Shown: positions 8,735 to 18,716, counted from the first letter of the stretch. The stretch is DNA of 64,000 nt from Coprobacillaceae bacterium UN01-12pH3A (GCA_027676805.1 JAQENU010000004.1:62001-126000); one strand, 5' to 3'. Made by a program: numbers and translations. The notes: generated by a model not told the origin, from the letters alone.

Positions 8735-8767
8735 TGTAAGCGCTTCACTTCCTACAGTTACATTATA
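8735..8767 (-). promoter_or_regulatory. cre site and -10 of the EIIC promoter
   Basis: TGTAAGCGCTTCAC at 8735-8748 matches the catabolite-responsive element consensus. On the minus strand a consensus -10 TATAAT lies at 8767-8762 (weak -35), which puts the cre at about +7 to +20. That is a position where CcpA acts as a roadblock repressor. Confidence 0.75.
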
Positions 8768-8806
8768 GAATAGCGTCAAGGATTAATAAATTTGTCTTAT
8801 TGCCAA

Positions 8807-10393
8807 TTAATTGTGGCAAGGATTGTTTTCTTCCTCAAATGCCTGTTTATCTGCCATGGCAAAAAATGGGTACCAAAGAAAAGCAGCTAAAATAATAGTA
8901 ATGACTTCCCACAGTGCCAACCGCCAGCTGCCTTGAAGCAGACCGAAAATGATGGGCGGAGTTGTCCAAGGTATTTGAGCACCGGTGACGATAGGAATCA
9001 GACCGATCTTTGTCACAAAATAGGTAATAACGGCTAGAATAGGGGTGACAAATAATAAGGGAATCAAAAAGATTGGATTTAATACAATAGGAACACCAAA
9101 CAATAAGGGTTCATTAATAAAAAACAAACAAGTCGGCAGCGACAGCTTTCCAAATGCTCGGTACTTTTGCGACTTGGAAAATAAAAGCATAAGAATCGAT
9201 AAGCTCAGCATTGATCCTACACCACCATGGATAAATATTTTACCAAACTGACTGTTTATAATATTCGGCATAGCTTCACCCGCTTGAAAAGCCGCTAAGT
9301 TTTCTAAAGCCAAGGGAGTGTAGATCGGGTTTGTCACAGCCCCAACAATATTGCCGCCATGGAGTCCGAAGAACCAAAGGATATTAGTAACGAATTGAAA
9401 GAAAATATAGGACAGTAAATTATTTCCCATAAATTTCATCAAATTAGATTGTATAGTAGAATAGATCATCGTATGTAAATCATTATAAATCGTCAGCTTC
9501 ATAATCGCAGTAATACATAAACAAACAGAAATAATAATAAATGAAGGAATAATGGCTTCAAACGAACTTAATACCTGATGAGGAATATTTGCGGGAAGTT
9601 TTATTTTCCAATTCCTTTTTATGATAAAGACATATAAATAGCCACATAACAACCCAATAAAGATAGCGGCAAAAAGTCCGTTTGATCCTAAGAATCGAGT
9701 AGAATAGCCATTATCTGATCGACCGGTAATCAAAAAGAAGCAGGCTAAAGAAATAAGCCCGGCACCATGACCGGATAAGTCATAAGAAACAACTAAATGA
9801 TAGCTAATGAAAAAGACGGTATATAAAGAAATGATGTCAATAGAAGCACTGCTTCCTAAATCTAATATTGAACTTAATCCGGTCCTTGTCAGATAATCAC
9901 TATAAAGTGGGATCGGAAGATTTTTAATCAATGTCAGCAATGAACCGATCACGGTTACCGGCATCGTTGTTATAAAGGCTCGGCTGATCGAGTTTAAAGA
10001 GCGATTGGCAGCAATCTTTTTTGCCAACGGATACAGTTTAGCCTGTAAGGCTTCTATCCTTGAAACTTCTATTTCTTCTTCCATGATCGGAGTGTCATCC
10101 ATCAAGGCATTATAGATAATGTTTTCGACGTTTAATGTTCCATAATCATCCATTGAAATATTGATCACACGAGTATGATGCTGGGAAGCTAGATCATTGA
10201 TCTGCTGTTCAAAGAAGTGAAGCTGAGGGGCAATCAATACAACATCAGCCTCATCAATGTATTTTTTTAATTGATCTCTCGAACAAGACCCAATTTTAAT
10301 TCCGTTTAACTGTTGTCTTTTCACTTCATCACGCATTTTTTGAACTAATAAACTGCTTGACATTCCTGAAGCACAGCAAACTAATAGTTTCAT
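8807..10393 (-). CDS. PTS EIIB-EIIC fusion permease, cellobiose family
   Basis: 528 residues. Residues 1-100 form a cellobiose-type EIIB domain with the phosphorylated cysteine in VCCASGMSSSLL (Cys7 by alignment to CAAGMST). From about 110 a full EIIC follows with ILWFFGLHGGNIVGA, FINEPLLFGVPIVLNP and IPWTTPP. The usual arrangement is separate CelA (EIIB) and CelB (EIIC), so this B-C fusion is less common. The gene begins 3 bases after the stop of the PRD regulator and belongs to the operon ydjC-like, regulator, EIIBC. EIIA activity may come from the regulator's C-terminal domain or from a distant gene. The substrate is likely a beta-linked disaccharide; the ChbG-like neighbour suggests an N-acetylated one, which is inference. 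Confidence 0.92.
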   Translation of the reverse strand: MKLLVCCASGMSSSLLVQKMRDEVKRQQLNGIKIGSCSRDQLKKYIDEADVVLIAPQLHFFEQQINDLASQHHTRVINISMDDYGTLNVENIIYNALMDDTPIMEEEIEVSRIEALQAKLYPLAKKIAANRSLNSISRAFITTMPVTVIGSLLTLIKNLPIPLYSDYLTRTGLSSILDLGSSASIDIISLYTVFFISYHLVVSYDLSGHGAGLISLACFFLITGRSDNGYSTRFLGSNGLFAAIFIGLLCGYLYVFIIKRNWKIKLPANIPHQVLSSFEAIIPSFIIISVCLCITAIMKLTIYNDLHTMIYSTIQSNLMKFMGNNLLSYIFFQFVTNILWFFGLHGGNIVGAVTNPIYTPLALENLAAFQAGEAMPNIINSQFGKIFIHGGVGSMLSLSILMLLFSKSQKYRAFGKLSLPTCLFFINEPLLFGVPIVLNPIFLIPLLFVTPILAVITYFVTKIGLIPIVTGAQIPWTTPPIIFGLLQGSWRLALWEVITIILAAFLWYPFFAMADKQAFEEENNPCHN

Positions 10394-10396
10394 AAG

Positions 10397-12373
10397 TTAT
10401 AGGAAGATGCTGTCAGTCAGCAGTTCTTCCTTTTCTTTGCTTAGAGACTCAATATAATTTTGTAAAGTTGAAAAATCAGGATGTCTTTCCAGTTCTGCCA
10501 TACGTTCACGATTTAAGACTAAACTTGATAATACTTCATTAAAGATCGTTAAAGCTTCATCGGAATTGGATTTAATACAGAGTAAAAATACAAATTTAAC
10601 CATTTGCTTTTCCCAGCGAATAGGCTTATCTAAGATAGCTACTGCTACAAATGTTTCGTCCATTACTGTTTTGATCGGATGCGGCAAGGCTATTTTGTTT
10701 CCAAATTCGGTTGGGGACACTGCTTCTCTTTCCATCACTAATTGATAAAAGGATGAAGGAAGCGAACGCTGCTTTTTGATCTTATCACACAGAAATTGAA
10801 TGGCTTCATATTTATCTTTTACATCAACATGAGTAAAGAAATACTCCGGTCTGAAACAACGGCGGATAAAATCATAATCTTCATTGTTATTAATCAGGAT
10901 ATTTTCAAGGTTTTCAATATCGTCATTCCCTAGGAAATACTGAACCTGAATAACCGGAATCTCTGTTTTAAACGGAAGCGGAATTGTCGAGAGGATAAAA
11001 TCATATTGACTTTGATCGATATGGGACAATTCATAGGCTTGTGTGACTAAAACTTTATTGAGATAGTCTTTAAACTTGGATTTGACTTTATATAATAAAA
11101 TTTGGGAACTTCCGGCACCGCTGGCACATACAATAATGATATTCTTTTGTTCTGGTTTATTCATTCTTTCCAAGGCTAAGGCAAAATGTAACGCCAAGTA
11201 ACCTAGTTCGCTTTCATCGACAGCCGCATTGATCTGTTTTGAAATAACTTTCCCAGCAAGAATGGCAATTTCAAATGCGATCGGATTATCTTTTTTGATT
11301 TGTTCTGTCAAGGGGTTGGTTATTTTAAGTCCGTAATGCAAACGATTCAGCATGGGCTGAATATGAACGGCAATCATCGAATAAAGCTCTAAATCTAAAG
11401 TCAGATCAATATTGAAAACTTGTTTTGTTTCTTCTAAAATGGCATCAATTAAATCCATCGTCGTCTGTTCCATAACAATATTGGCATTATTCATTTTTAA
11501 TGCCTGTTTTCCCATTAGATGAATCGCAATATAATGGATTTCACTTGATGGAATTGTAATGCCAAAATAATCATTTAACTCTAAGGCAATCTCATTGGCG
11601 ATAATCATTTCCGGGCGGTTTTGAAATTGCTGTGTCTGGTGAAAAAATTCATCAACATAAGTTTTTCCCATGATACGATTGATCGCAATTAAAATATGAA
11701 TGGATAAGTTTTGAAAACCAAAATCGGTCAGCTTAAACTCATGTTTTAAGATTGCCTGATAGAGTACTTTTTTTATAAATTCAAAGGCATCCTGATCAAT
11801 ATATTCACTGCTTACATCAATCCCTTGAATATAATGCTGATCATAATCATCAAAGTGATAGAAATATTGAGCAATGCATGAACGGATATCTTTTTCTTTT
11901 CCTTTTATTTTCAAACCATAACCCGCTTTCCCTGCAAGTTCTAAATGAAAATAGGATAAACGTTCTTTCACTTCTTTAATATCAGCATTTAATGTACTGC
12001 GGCTGACGTAGATTTCATCCGCTAAATCCGCAATTTTAACGTAATTATTGTGCGCTAAAAAGTAACGAATAATATAATTGATTCTTTCCTCCTGATGAAC
12101 TGGAATCAAATATTGATTAGAAGATTCTTCCTGCAGCAACGATTTAACAAACTGATTGTATAAATCTTCATTGAAGACATGAAGATAGTAACCGGCATTG
12201 GGTTTAGATTCAATCTTTGCTCCGGCTTTTTTCTCAATCGTATCCTTATATTTACGAATATCTTCACGCAAAGTACGAGGTCGTATTTCCAGCTGTACAC
12301 ACAAGTCTTCAGATTTAATATAATCTGATTTTTTAGCTAATATTTTAAATAGTTGAATAAAACGTCTATCCAT
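10397..12373 (-). CDS. BglG/LicR-type PRD transcriptional activator with EIIB- and EIIA-like domains
   Basis: 658 residues. Two N-terminal helix-turn-helix domains (about 1-70 and 85-150) are followed by two PTS regulation domains (about 175-395), an EIIB-like domain with VCASGAGSSQ (about 405-490) and a fructose/mannitol-type EIIA domain with the phospho-histidine in NKIALPHPIK (about 515-655). This is the layout of LicR, MtlR and ManR activators, which are switched by phosphorylation from HPr and EIIB. It very probably controls its own operon; the inverted repeats at 13254-13267 and 13310-13335 are possible targets. It sits 17 bases after the deacetylase gene and 3 bases before the EIIBC gene. 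Confidence 0.92.
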   Translation of the reverse strand: MDRRFIQLFKILAKKSDYIKSEDLCVQLEIRPRTLREDIRKYKDTIEKKAGAKIESKPNAGYYLHVFNEDLYNQFVKSLLQEESSNQYLIPVHQEERINYIIRYFLAHNNYVKIADLADEIYVSRSTLNADIKEVKERLSYFHLELAGKAGYGLKIKGKEKDIRSCIAQYFYHFDDYDQHYIQGIDVSSEYIDQDAFEFIKKVLYQAILKHEFKLTDFGFQNLSIHILIAINRIMGKTYVDEFFHQTQQFQNRPEMIIANEIALELNDYFGITIPSSEIHYIAIHLMGKQALKMNNANIVMEQTTMDLIDAILEETKQVFNIDLTLDLELYSMIAVHIQPMLNRLHYGLKITNPLTEQIKKDNPIAFEIAILAGKVISKQINAAVDESELGYLALHFALALERMNKPEQKNIIIVCASGAGSSQILLYKVKSKFKDYLNKVLVTQAYELSHIDQSQYDFILSTIPLPFKTEIPVIQVQYFLGNDDIENLENILINNNEDYDFIRRCFRPEYFFTHVDVKDKYEAIQFLCDKIKKQRSLPSSFYQLVMEREAVSPTEFGNKIALPHPIKTVMDETFVAVAILDKPIRWEKQMVKFVFLLCIKSNSDEALTIFNEVLSSLVLNRERMAELERHPDFSTLQNYIESLSKEKEELLTDSIFL

Positions 12374-12390
12374 TTTGCATCCCCACTTCT

Positions 12391-13173
12391 TTATTTTTTC
12401 TTGATATCGTTAAAACTTATAAAATGAACATCGTTATCCTCTGCCCATCTTTTTAAGGCAGGATCACAGGCAATCTGTACTTCTTTTGCACGGGTAATAT
12501 TATAAGAGGACCAGTCTAATAATTCCTGATCAATGTAGCCCGGATGAGAGTGAATTTCTACAAGCTCTTCGCTTAATAAATCTGCTTGGTCATTTAACCA
12601 GTAATCTAAAGACACTTTATCTTGATAATAACCCACTTTCGGCATTACAGGTACTTCCCAGCCTGAATTATGAGTATCACGCAGCTGAACCATTTCTCCG
12701 TTTTCAAAATAATGAATATTATCGGTGTAGTGAACATGAAGCTCGGTTGCTACTTCTCTGATTGCCACGGCTAATCCCGGATCAAAAACAGCATGACCTT
12801 CAATATGGGTAGGATAATGTCCCATAAGCTCTTTAAAACGTTCGGCTTGTGCTCGTACTTCTCTTTTAATGTCTTCAACATCCAGCTTTAATCCCTGCTT
12901 CAATCGCATTTTCACATTAAAATGTCCATGTTCATCCACTAATGAGGGAATATCCTTAGGATCACTGATCGGTGTTCCAATCACAATGTTGGAATGCTGT
13001 CCGCAATAAAGACCGGGATTTTCCTTTAATAATTTAGCAGCCAAAGGGGCGGCAGGCATATTAGTCATCATTGTTGTAGAACGTATGACCCCATCGCGGT
13101 AGCTTTTAATGATCCCCAAGGTTACTGCTTCACTGTAGCCGATATCATCAGCATTCAAAATAATTCTTACCAT
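12391..13173 (-). CDS. ChbG/YdjC-like carbohydrate deacetylase
   Basis: 260 residues of the YdjC/ChbG family, metal-dependent enzymes that remove an acetyl group from chito-oligosaccharides or their 6-phosphates. The N-terminal NADDIGYSEAVTLG carries the metal-binding and catalytic Asp pair; QHSN replaces the usual IHF, keeping the histidine, and HIEGHAV replaces the usual HIDSHH. These changes make it the most divergent of four paralogues here (others at 22608, 23391 and 24289). It is the first gene of the operon with the PRD regulator and EIIBC, so its substrate is probably the phosphorylated disaccharide imported by that PTS. AAGGAGGAAAAAATT precedes the ATG. Confidence 0.88.
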   Translation of the reverse strand: MVRIILNADDIGYSEAVTLGIIKSYRDGVIRSTTMMTNMPAAPLAAKLLKENPGLYCGQHSNIVIGTPISDPKDIPSLVDEHGHFNVKMRLKQGLKLDVEDIKREVRAQAERFKELMGHYPTHIEGHAVFDPGLAVAIREVATELHVHYTDNIHYFENGEMVQLRDTHNSGWEVPVMPKVGYYQDKVSLDYWLNDQADLLSEELVEIHSHPGYIDQELLDWSSYNITRAKEVQIACDPALKRWAEDNDVHFISFNDIKKK

Positions 13174-13342
13174 AATTTTTTCCTCCTTGATGAACGACCT
13201 TGCAACAAATTATAGCATTTTTCCAGTTAATTTACTTTAAAATATCAGAATTTGAAACGGTCGTTTCTACTCTTATTTTAATATAAAAAGAAGCTTCTCA
13301 AATGTTTTATTTTTGCCAAAGAATTGAGGCAAAAAACAAAAA
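13174..13342 (-). promoter_or_regulatory. Promoter region of the deacetylase/PTS operon with inverted repeats
   Basis: On the minus strand a -10 TATAAT lies at 13215-13210 with no good -35, suggesting an activator-dependent promoter. Upstream are a palindrome GAAACG/CGTTTC (13254-13259 and 13262-13267) and a longer inverted repeat TTTTTGCC (13310-13317) / GGCAAAAA (13328-13335). Either may bind the PRD activator. Confidence 0.45.
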
Positions 13343-13368
13343 AACTTAAACCCGTTTAGGTTTAAGTT
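13331..13368 (-). terminator. Intrinsic terminator after the ferritin-like gene
   Basis: AACTTAAACC (13343-13352) / GGTTTAAGTT (13359-13368), a 10-bp perfect stem, with a long T-run on the minus strand just before the operon promoter region. Confidence 0.85.
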
Positions 13369-13369
13369 C

Positions 13370-13762
13370 CTATTTTTGTAAGTTAAGCAAACGTAAGGCA
13401 TGAACGTTTTCATCGCCCGCAATTTGACGATAGATCTTTCTAAAACGCTTGTTTTTTGTCGTGTTTGCAGCCTTATTATAACTCGCAACATCATCGATTT
13501 CAGCCTGAATACTGTCATCGATTAATTCTTCGGCATGTTTGTTAGGATCCATTGGAGCAACAGTTGGATGATAGCTTTCACCAGTTATTTCATAATACAT
13601 TGATTCTAATAAATTGACATGACGTTGTTCATCACTTTCCAGCTGTGAAAATAATTGTTTTAATTCAGGAATATTCGATGCATTGATTAAAGTATGATAG
13701 GTTTGAATCGCTTTGTATTCATCAATGATCGCTTCTTTTATAAAGGATAGATCGTTATTCAT
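13370..13762 (-). CDS. Ferritin-like four-helix protein
   Basis: 130 residues. The pattern IDEYKAIQTYHTLI, SDEQRHVNLL, EIDDVASYNKA and GDENVHALRL gives two E-x6-Y / ExxRH pairs, as in ferritin-like di-iron proteins of the rubrerythrin/DUF2202/CotJC type. It lacks the C-terminal rubredoxin domain seen in the rubrerythrin at 40487. A role in iron or oxygen defence is inferred from the fold only. The start ATG at 13762 has AGGTGAAAAAATG context. It is monocistronic, with a terminator at 13343-13368. Confidence 0.78.
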   Translation of the reverse strand: MNNDLSFIKEAIIDEYKAIQTYHTLINASNIPELKQLFSQLESDEQRHVNLLESMYYEITGESYHPTVAPMDPNKHAEELIDDSIQAEIDDVASYNKAANTTKNKRFRKIYRQIAGDENVHALRLLNLQK

Positions 13763-13849
13763 TTTTTCACCTCATATTAAATATATGCCCGGTAAAGAAA
13801 ATATGACATCTTTATTCTAATTTGATAGAATAAGGAAAAGGAGAGTGCT

Positions 13850-14554
13850 ATGAATAAAATTCAACTGACCAGTGATGTCTATGCTTTAGAATATGATGAA
13901 CTAACCCCTTACTTCACCTATGTCTATTTGATTATCAGAGGTAATACGCTTTTTATTATTGATACATTTTGCGGCAGTGATTATATGGAAGAAATTAAGC
14001 AGATGTACCCTGATTATCACTATTGTGTTATAAATACACATTATCATTTTGATCATATCTGGGGTAATGCTGCTTTTAAAGCAGAAGAGATTTATGCACA
14101 TGCTTTGTGCAAAGAAGCCATTCTTCGCTTCGGAGAAGAAGACTATCGAAAGAATAAGCAATTTTTGAAAGGGAAGAAAGAGATTGTATGTTCTTCTCAT
14201 TTCATTGGAGATCACTTCTTTTTTAAAGAAGCGGAGATAGAACTGATCTATACGCCCGGGCACAGCCAAGACAGCATCAGTATTTATGACCATCGGCACC
14301 ATTGGTTGTTTGCCGGAGATAATTTAGAAAAACCAATCATACAGTTAGAAAGACAGAATCTATCTGTCTATAGGGATACTTTAAAGAGGTATTTAGAGTT
14401 GCCGATCAAGCGTTTTTTTGGCGGGCATACGTTGGATCTGACAAAAGCGGATATCCAATTGATGATAAGCTATTTAGATCAAATTGAAAGCGGAGAAAAT
14501 CTATATTTTGAAGATCCTCATGTCCAAGCTATCCATCTGAAAAATTTAATGTAA
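13850..14554 (+). CDS. Metallo-beta-lactamase-fold hydrolase
   Basis: 234 residues, cytoplasmic. The metal motif NTHYHFDHIWGN supplies His64, His66, Asp68 and His69. Further ligands are in YTPGHSQDS, FAGD and FGGHT. These define an MBL-fold hydrolase of the glyoxalase II / general thioesterase type; the substrate cannot be predicted. AAGGAGAGTGCT precedes the ATG. The next gene starts 58 bases later without a clear terminator between, so weak co-transcription is possible. Confidence 0.88.
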   Translation: MNKIQLTSDVYALEYDELTPYFTYVYLIIRGNTLFIIDTFCGSDYMEEIKQMYPDYHYCVINTHYHFDHIWGNAAFKAEEIYAHALCKEAILRFGEEDYRKNKQFLKGKKEIVCSSHFIGDHFFFKEAEIELIYTPGHSQDSISIYDHRHHWLFAGDNLEKPIIQLERQNLSVYRDTLKRYLELPIKRFFGGHTLDLTKADIQLMISYLDQIESGENLYFEDPHVQAIHLKNLM

Positions 14555-14612
14555 TATCGGTGGAAATTGTCACATATTTAGTGTATATTAATGGTATTGT
14601 CAAGGAGGCATT

Positions 14613-16193
14613 ATGAAAAAGAAAACTCTGATTAATATTGTATTAACGGTTATAGCGGGAGCTATTCTTTATTACTTTATGTTACCGCCGTTAAATTTAC
14701 AATCGATGTTGTTTTATGTGTATGCAGCAATGCTGATCGCTTTTTATACGATCGTTTATTTTGCGACAAGTTTTAATCCGCATCAGCTGCAGCAAATGAA
14801 GTTTACCAGTAAAAAGCCAATGATTTTGGTTGTTGTTGTGTTGGCGATAGTTGTTTTAAATATCTTTTATTCACCATTGATTAATGCATCGATGTATTCA
14901 AAGCGAATTGCAGTGCGTGAAGATGGAGACTTTACTGCTGATATTAGTGCAGTAGATTTTAATTCCCTGCCTTTATTAGATAAAGACTCTTCCAGCAAAT
15001 TAGGGGATCGTGTCATGGGACAAATGCCGGAATTAGTATCTCAGTTCTATGTTTCGGATTTGTATACGCAAATCAATTATAAAAATCGTGTCGTACGTGT
15101 AACACCATTGGAATATAATGGGTTCTTTAAATATTTTTCTAATCGCAGTGACGGGGTAATGGGATACATTACCGTGGATTCTGTGGATGGTTCATCAAAT
15201 CTGGTTAAATTGGAAAAAGGAATGAAGATCCTGCCGTCAGCAATGTTTAATGAAAATCTTTACCGTCAGCTGCGTTTCCAATATCCAACCTTTATCTTCG
15301 GTGAGGAATCCTTTGAGGTGGATGAAACCGGAAAACCATTTTGGATCGTTCCGGTTCTAAAATACAAGGGTGTAGAGCTGTTGGAAGACGTTAAAGGAGC
15401 AGTTATTTTAGATCCGGTTACAGGAGAGTCACAATATTATAATGTAGCCGATGTACCAACATGGGTTGATCATATTTATCCTGCTTCATTACTGATTGAA
15501 CAAAGTGATGACTGGGGACGTTACCGTAATGGATTTATTAATTCTATCATCGGACAGAAAAATGTAGTAAAAACAACCGATGGATATAACTATATCGCAA
15601 AGGACGATGATATTTATCTTTATACCGGAATCACTTCGGCTACTGAAGATGCTGCTAATATCGGATTTATCCTATCTAATATGAGAACGAAGGAAACTAT
15701 TTTTTATCCGGTGCCGGGAGCTCAGGAGATGTCAGCGATGGAAAGTGCCAAAGGGCAGGTTCAGCAAATGAACTATACGGCAAGTTTCCCATTGCTGATC
15801 AATTTAAACAATAAACCGACTTATTTGATTTCATTGAAAGATAATGCCGGTCTTGTAAAGATGTATGCTTTTGTAGATGTAACGGATTATCAAAAGGTTG
15901 TCGTTACGGATGCAGCCGAAGGAATCGAAGCCGCTGCACAAAACTATATCGGAGATAAAGAAGCAGTCATTGATCAAGAAAGTGTCAAGTTTAAAGAGAT
16001 TACGATCGGCTCAATCACCGATTCTATGATTAATGGAGACAGCTACTATTATATTAAGGATACAGATGGCAATAAGTATCGTATCAAAATCAGTGTGGAT
16101 GAGAAAAATATTCCATTCCTTCAAACCGGGGATACTTTAACTATCGGTTATCTGCTGGAAGAGGATGTCACTGAAATATTGCAGTTAAAATAG
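14613..16193 (+). CDS. Membrane protein with large extracytoplasmic domain, unknown function
   Basis: 526 residues. Three hydrophobic segments occur at about 7-25, 32-52 and 70-88. The rest, about 430 residues, is soluble, rich in beta patterns and aromatic residues, and by the positive-inside rule probably lies outside the membrane. Within it, VILDPVTGESQYY and PTWVDHIYPASLL stand out and hint at PepSY-like modules, but I cannot name the family. The C-terminus (from about 455) resembles a small beta-barrel domain. AAGGAGGCATT precedes the ATG. A strong terminator follows. Confidence 0.7.
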   Translation: MKKKTLINIVLTVIAGAILYYFMLPPLNLQSMLFYVYAAMLIAFYTIVYFATSFNPHQLQQMKFTSKKPMILVVVVLAIVVLNIFYSPLINASMYSKRIAVREDGDFTADISAVDFNSLPLLDKDSSSKLGDRVMGQMPELVSQFYVSDLYTQINYKNRVVRVTPLEYNGFFKYFSNRSDGVMGYITVDSVDGSSNLVKLEKGMKILPSAMFNENLYRQLRFQYPTFIFGEESFEVDETGKPFWIVPVLKYKGVELLEDVKGAVILDPVTGESQYYNVADVPTWVDHIYPASLLIEQSDDWGRYRNGFINSIIGQKNVVKTTDGYNYIAKDDDIYLYTGITSATEDAANIGFILSNMRTKETIFYPVPGAQEMSAMESAKGQVQQMNYTASFPLLINLNNKPTYLISLKDNAGLVKMYAFVDVTDYQKVVVTDAAEGIEAAAQNYIGDKEAVIDQESVKFKEITIGSITDSMINGDSYYYIKDTDGNKYRIKISVDEKNIPFLQTGDTLTIGYLLEEDVTEILQLK

Positions 16194-16215
16194 ACCGTTC
16201 AGCGGTCTATTTTTC
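16187..16215 (+). terminator. Intrinsic terminator
   Basis: AAAATAGACCG / CGGTCTATTTT (16187-16197 and 16203-16213) with a 5-nt loop and T-run; it spans the stop codon of the membrane protein gene. Confidence 0.85.
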
Positions 16216-16336
16216 TTTGATAAGGTAAAACTAATGGTAAGGGCAATGAGTTGCTTAAAATGGGAATTTATTGTATCATAAAGTCAATGGGAGAAATTGC
16301 TGCATAATGTCATAATAACGAATTTGAGGTGAAAAA

Positions 16337-18685
16337 ATGACAGATCATAATAAAGTAAAACAGGGATTAAATGATGAAGACGTCCAGCAGAGAATCGAAA
16401 ACGGACAGGTCAACTTTTTAAGTAATACTATCACGAAAACATATAAACAAATCTTTTTAGATAATACGATTACTTTTTTTAATATAATCAATGTCATTTT
16501 ATTGGGTCTGGTCATTCTTGTTGGTTCACTCAAAAACATGCTGTTTATTATGATTATTGTCATCAATACTCTAGTGGGAATTATTCAGGAAATCCGCTCA
16601 AAACGTACACTGGATAAACTGACTATTTTAACGGTCAGTCAGATTGAAGTGATCCGCAATGGGAATAAGATCAGCATTCCTGTTGATCAGATCGTACTTG
16701 GCGATATTTTATTTTTAAAACAGGGCTTGCAGATTCCTACCGATGCCGTCATCATTGAAGGACGCATCGAAGTAAATGAATCTTTACTGACGGGAGAATC
16801 CGATCCGCAGTTTAAAGGAACCGGTGCTTCTTTATTCTCAGGAAGCTTCGTTACTTCCGGGCAGGCTTACTGTGAAGTGGTGCATGTAGGAAAAGATAAC
16901 TACATGGAAAAGATTACTGCCGAAGCAAAAAAATTTAAAAAGCATCGTTCTGAGTTGAACCGCAACCTAGATCGTATCTTAAAATTGATAAGTATTATTA
17001 TTATTCCTATTGGTGTAGGGTTATTTGTTAAGCAATACTTTTTAACTCACCTGACATTCCGCAGTTCTATCTTACAAACGGTGGCTGCCTTATTAGGAAT
17101 GATCCCCGAAGGATTAGTCTTATTGACGAGTGTGGCGATGACAATCGGAGTTATGCGTTTGGCAAAGAAGAAAGTGCTGGTACAGGAGCTTTCGTGCATG
17201 GAAACTTTGGCACGTGTCGATGTTTTATGCTTAGATAAGACCGGAACGATCACCGAAGGACGAATTGCCGTTGAGAAAGTCGAAAAATTAAAAGAGGTTG
17301 ATATCGATTTGATTATGGGGAATCTGATGCATGCAGTTCAGGATGAAAATGTCACTGCAATGGCCTTGCGTGAACAGTTTAAAGAAGCCGATGATTTTGA
17401 ATTGGATCACCTTGTTCCGTTCTCTTCAGACCGCAAGTACAGCGGTGCTGCTTTTAAAGGAAAAGGGACCTATTTGATGGGAGCAAATAAATTTTTATTC
17501 CCACATGGCTATGAGCATCTTCAGGAAAGGTGTCATCAGTTAGCTAAGGAAGGCTATCGTTTAATTGTAGTTGGCTACTCCCCTAACATCAATCAGGATA
17601 CAGAGATTCCCGAAGGCTTGGAGCCTATTGCGATTGTGCAAATGTCTGATGTTATTCGAAAAGAGGCAAAAGAAACACTCGATTATTTTGTAAAGCAGGG
17701 GGTAGAGGTTAAGATTATTTCCGGAGATGATCCGGTAACTGTATCTGCCATTGCGAAAAGAGCAGGATTAAAGAGTGCCGAAAAATATATTGATGCCGCC
17801 AGTCTTCAAGACGAAGAGGCAATCGAACAGGCAGTACAGCATTACAGTGTGTTTGGCCGAGTAACGCCAAAGCAGAAAAAACAAATGATCATGGCAATCA
17901 AAAAGCAAGGACATACTGTTGCGATGACAGGAGATGGTGTCAATGATGTGCTGGCCTTTAAAGAATCTGATGTGTCAGTCGCTATGGCCTCTGGAAGTGA
18001 CGCTGCTAAGCATGCCGCCAATCTTGTACTGATGGACTGTAACTTTGCAGTCATGCCAAATATTGTGAATGAAGGACGTCGAGTCATTAATAATATCAGC
18101 TATGCAGCTTCTATGTTTTTAATTAAAACAGTTTTCTCGGTGATTCTGTCTTTACAAACGATTTTATTAGGACAGGGGTATCCGTTCGCACCGATTCAAT
18201 TATCGATCATCAGCAGCTGTGCAGTAGGAATTCCAACTTTCTTAATGACTCAGGAATCAAATTTTAATCGTGTTGATGGTCATTTCTTCAAGCAAGTTTT
18301 TAAAAATGCCGTACCGACAGCTTTAACGATCGTTATATGTATTACTTTAATTACTTCATTGGGAAGTGCCATGGGATCAAGCAGTACGATGCTGACCACT
18401 GCCAGTGTATTGATTACCGGCTGGAATTACATGCTGGCGTTAGAAAGAGTCTATTCGCCGCTGTCTACTTATCGAAAAGTTGTGATCTATGCTATGCGTC
18501 TTGTTTATTTGATTTCTATCTTGATTGGACAAGGCATCTTGGAGCTTGTCGCGGTGGATTTCAATGTCCTCTTGCTGCTGGTCTCTGCGATCACCTTCTC
18601 GCCGCTGTTTTTTGAATGGTCAACGAAGCTTTTGGAATGGATCATTCAGTTATGGGAGAAGCATGGTTTAGAAAAATGGTTATAA
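16337..18685 (+). CDS. Cation-transporting P-type ATPase (HAD-IC, Exp7-like)
   Basis: 782 residues. The phosphorylation motif LDKTGTITEG, the actuator loop LLTGESDP, the hinge MTGDGVNDVLAFK and the M4 helix MIPEGLVLLTSVAM are all present. Length and the short N-terminus match the compact class typified by pneumococcal Exp7 rather than MgtA or heavy-metal CopA pumps; there are no N-terminal CxxC domains. PEGL in M4 is shared with Ca2+-type pumps, so Ca2+ or another divalent or monovalent cation is plausible. It stands alone with GAGGTGAAAAA before the ATG, and a terminator follows. Confidence 0.9.
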   Translation: MTDHNKVKQGLNDEDVQQRIENGQVNFLSNTITKTYKQIFLDNTITFFNIINVILLGLVILVGSLKNMLFIMIIVINTLVGIIQEIRSKRTLDKLTILTVSQIEVIRNGNKISIPVDQIVLGDILFLKQGLQIPTDAVIIEGRIEVNESLLTGESDPQFKGTGASLFSGSFVTSGQAYCEVVHVGKDNYMEKITAEAKKFKKHRSELNRNLDRILKLISIIIIPIGVGLFVKQYFLTHLTFRSSILQTVAALLGMIPEGLVLLTSVAMTIGVMRLAKKKVLVQELSCMETLARVDVLCLDKTGTITEGRIAVEKVEKLKEVDIDLIMGNLMHAVQDENVTAMALREQFKEADDFELDHLVPFSSDRKYSGAAFKGKGTYLMGANKFLFPHGYEHLQERCHQLAKEGYRLIVVGYSPNINQDTEIPEGLEPIAIVQMSDVIRKEAKETLDYFVKQGVEVKIISGDDPVTVSAIAKRAGLKSAEKYIDAASLQDEEAIEQAVQHYSVFGRVTPKQKKQMIMAIKKQGHTVAMTGDGVNDVLAFKESDVSVAMASGSDAAKHAANLVLMDCNFAVMPNIVNEGRRVINNISYAASMFLIKTVFSVILSLQTILLGQGYPFAPIQLSIISSCAVGIPTFLMTQESNFNRVDGHFFKQVFKNAVPTALTIVICITLITSLGSAMGSSSTMLTTASVLITGWNYMLALERVYSPLSTYRKVVIYAMRLVYLISILIGQGILELVAVDFNVLLLLVSAITFSPLFFEWSTKLLEWIIQLWEKHGLEKWL

Positions 18686-18687
18686 AA

Positions 18688-18716
18688 AAGATGAGCACGA
18701 TGTCTCATCCTTTTTT
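18688..18716. terminator. Bidirectional terminator
   Basis: GATGAG (18690-18695) / CTCATC (18704-18709) extended by AC/GT pairing, with A-run before and T-run after. It is shared by the ATPase (plus) and rmuC (minus). Confidence 0.78.
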
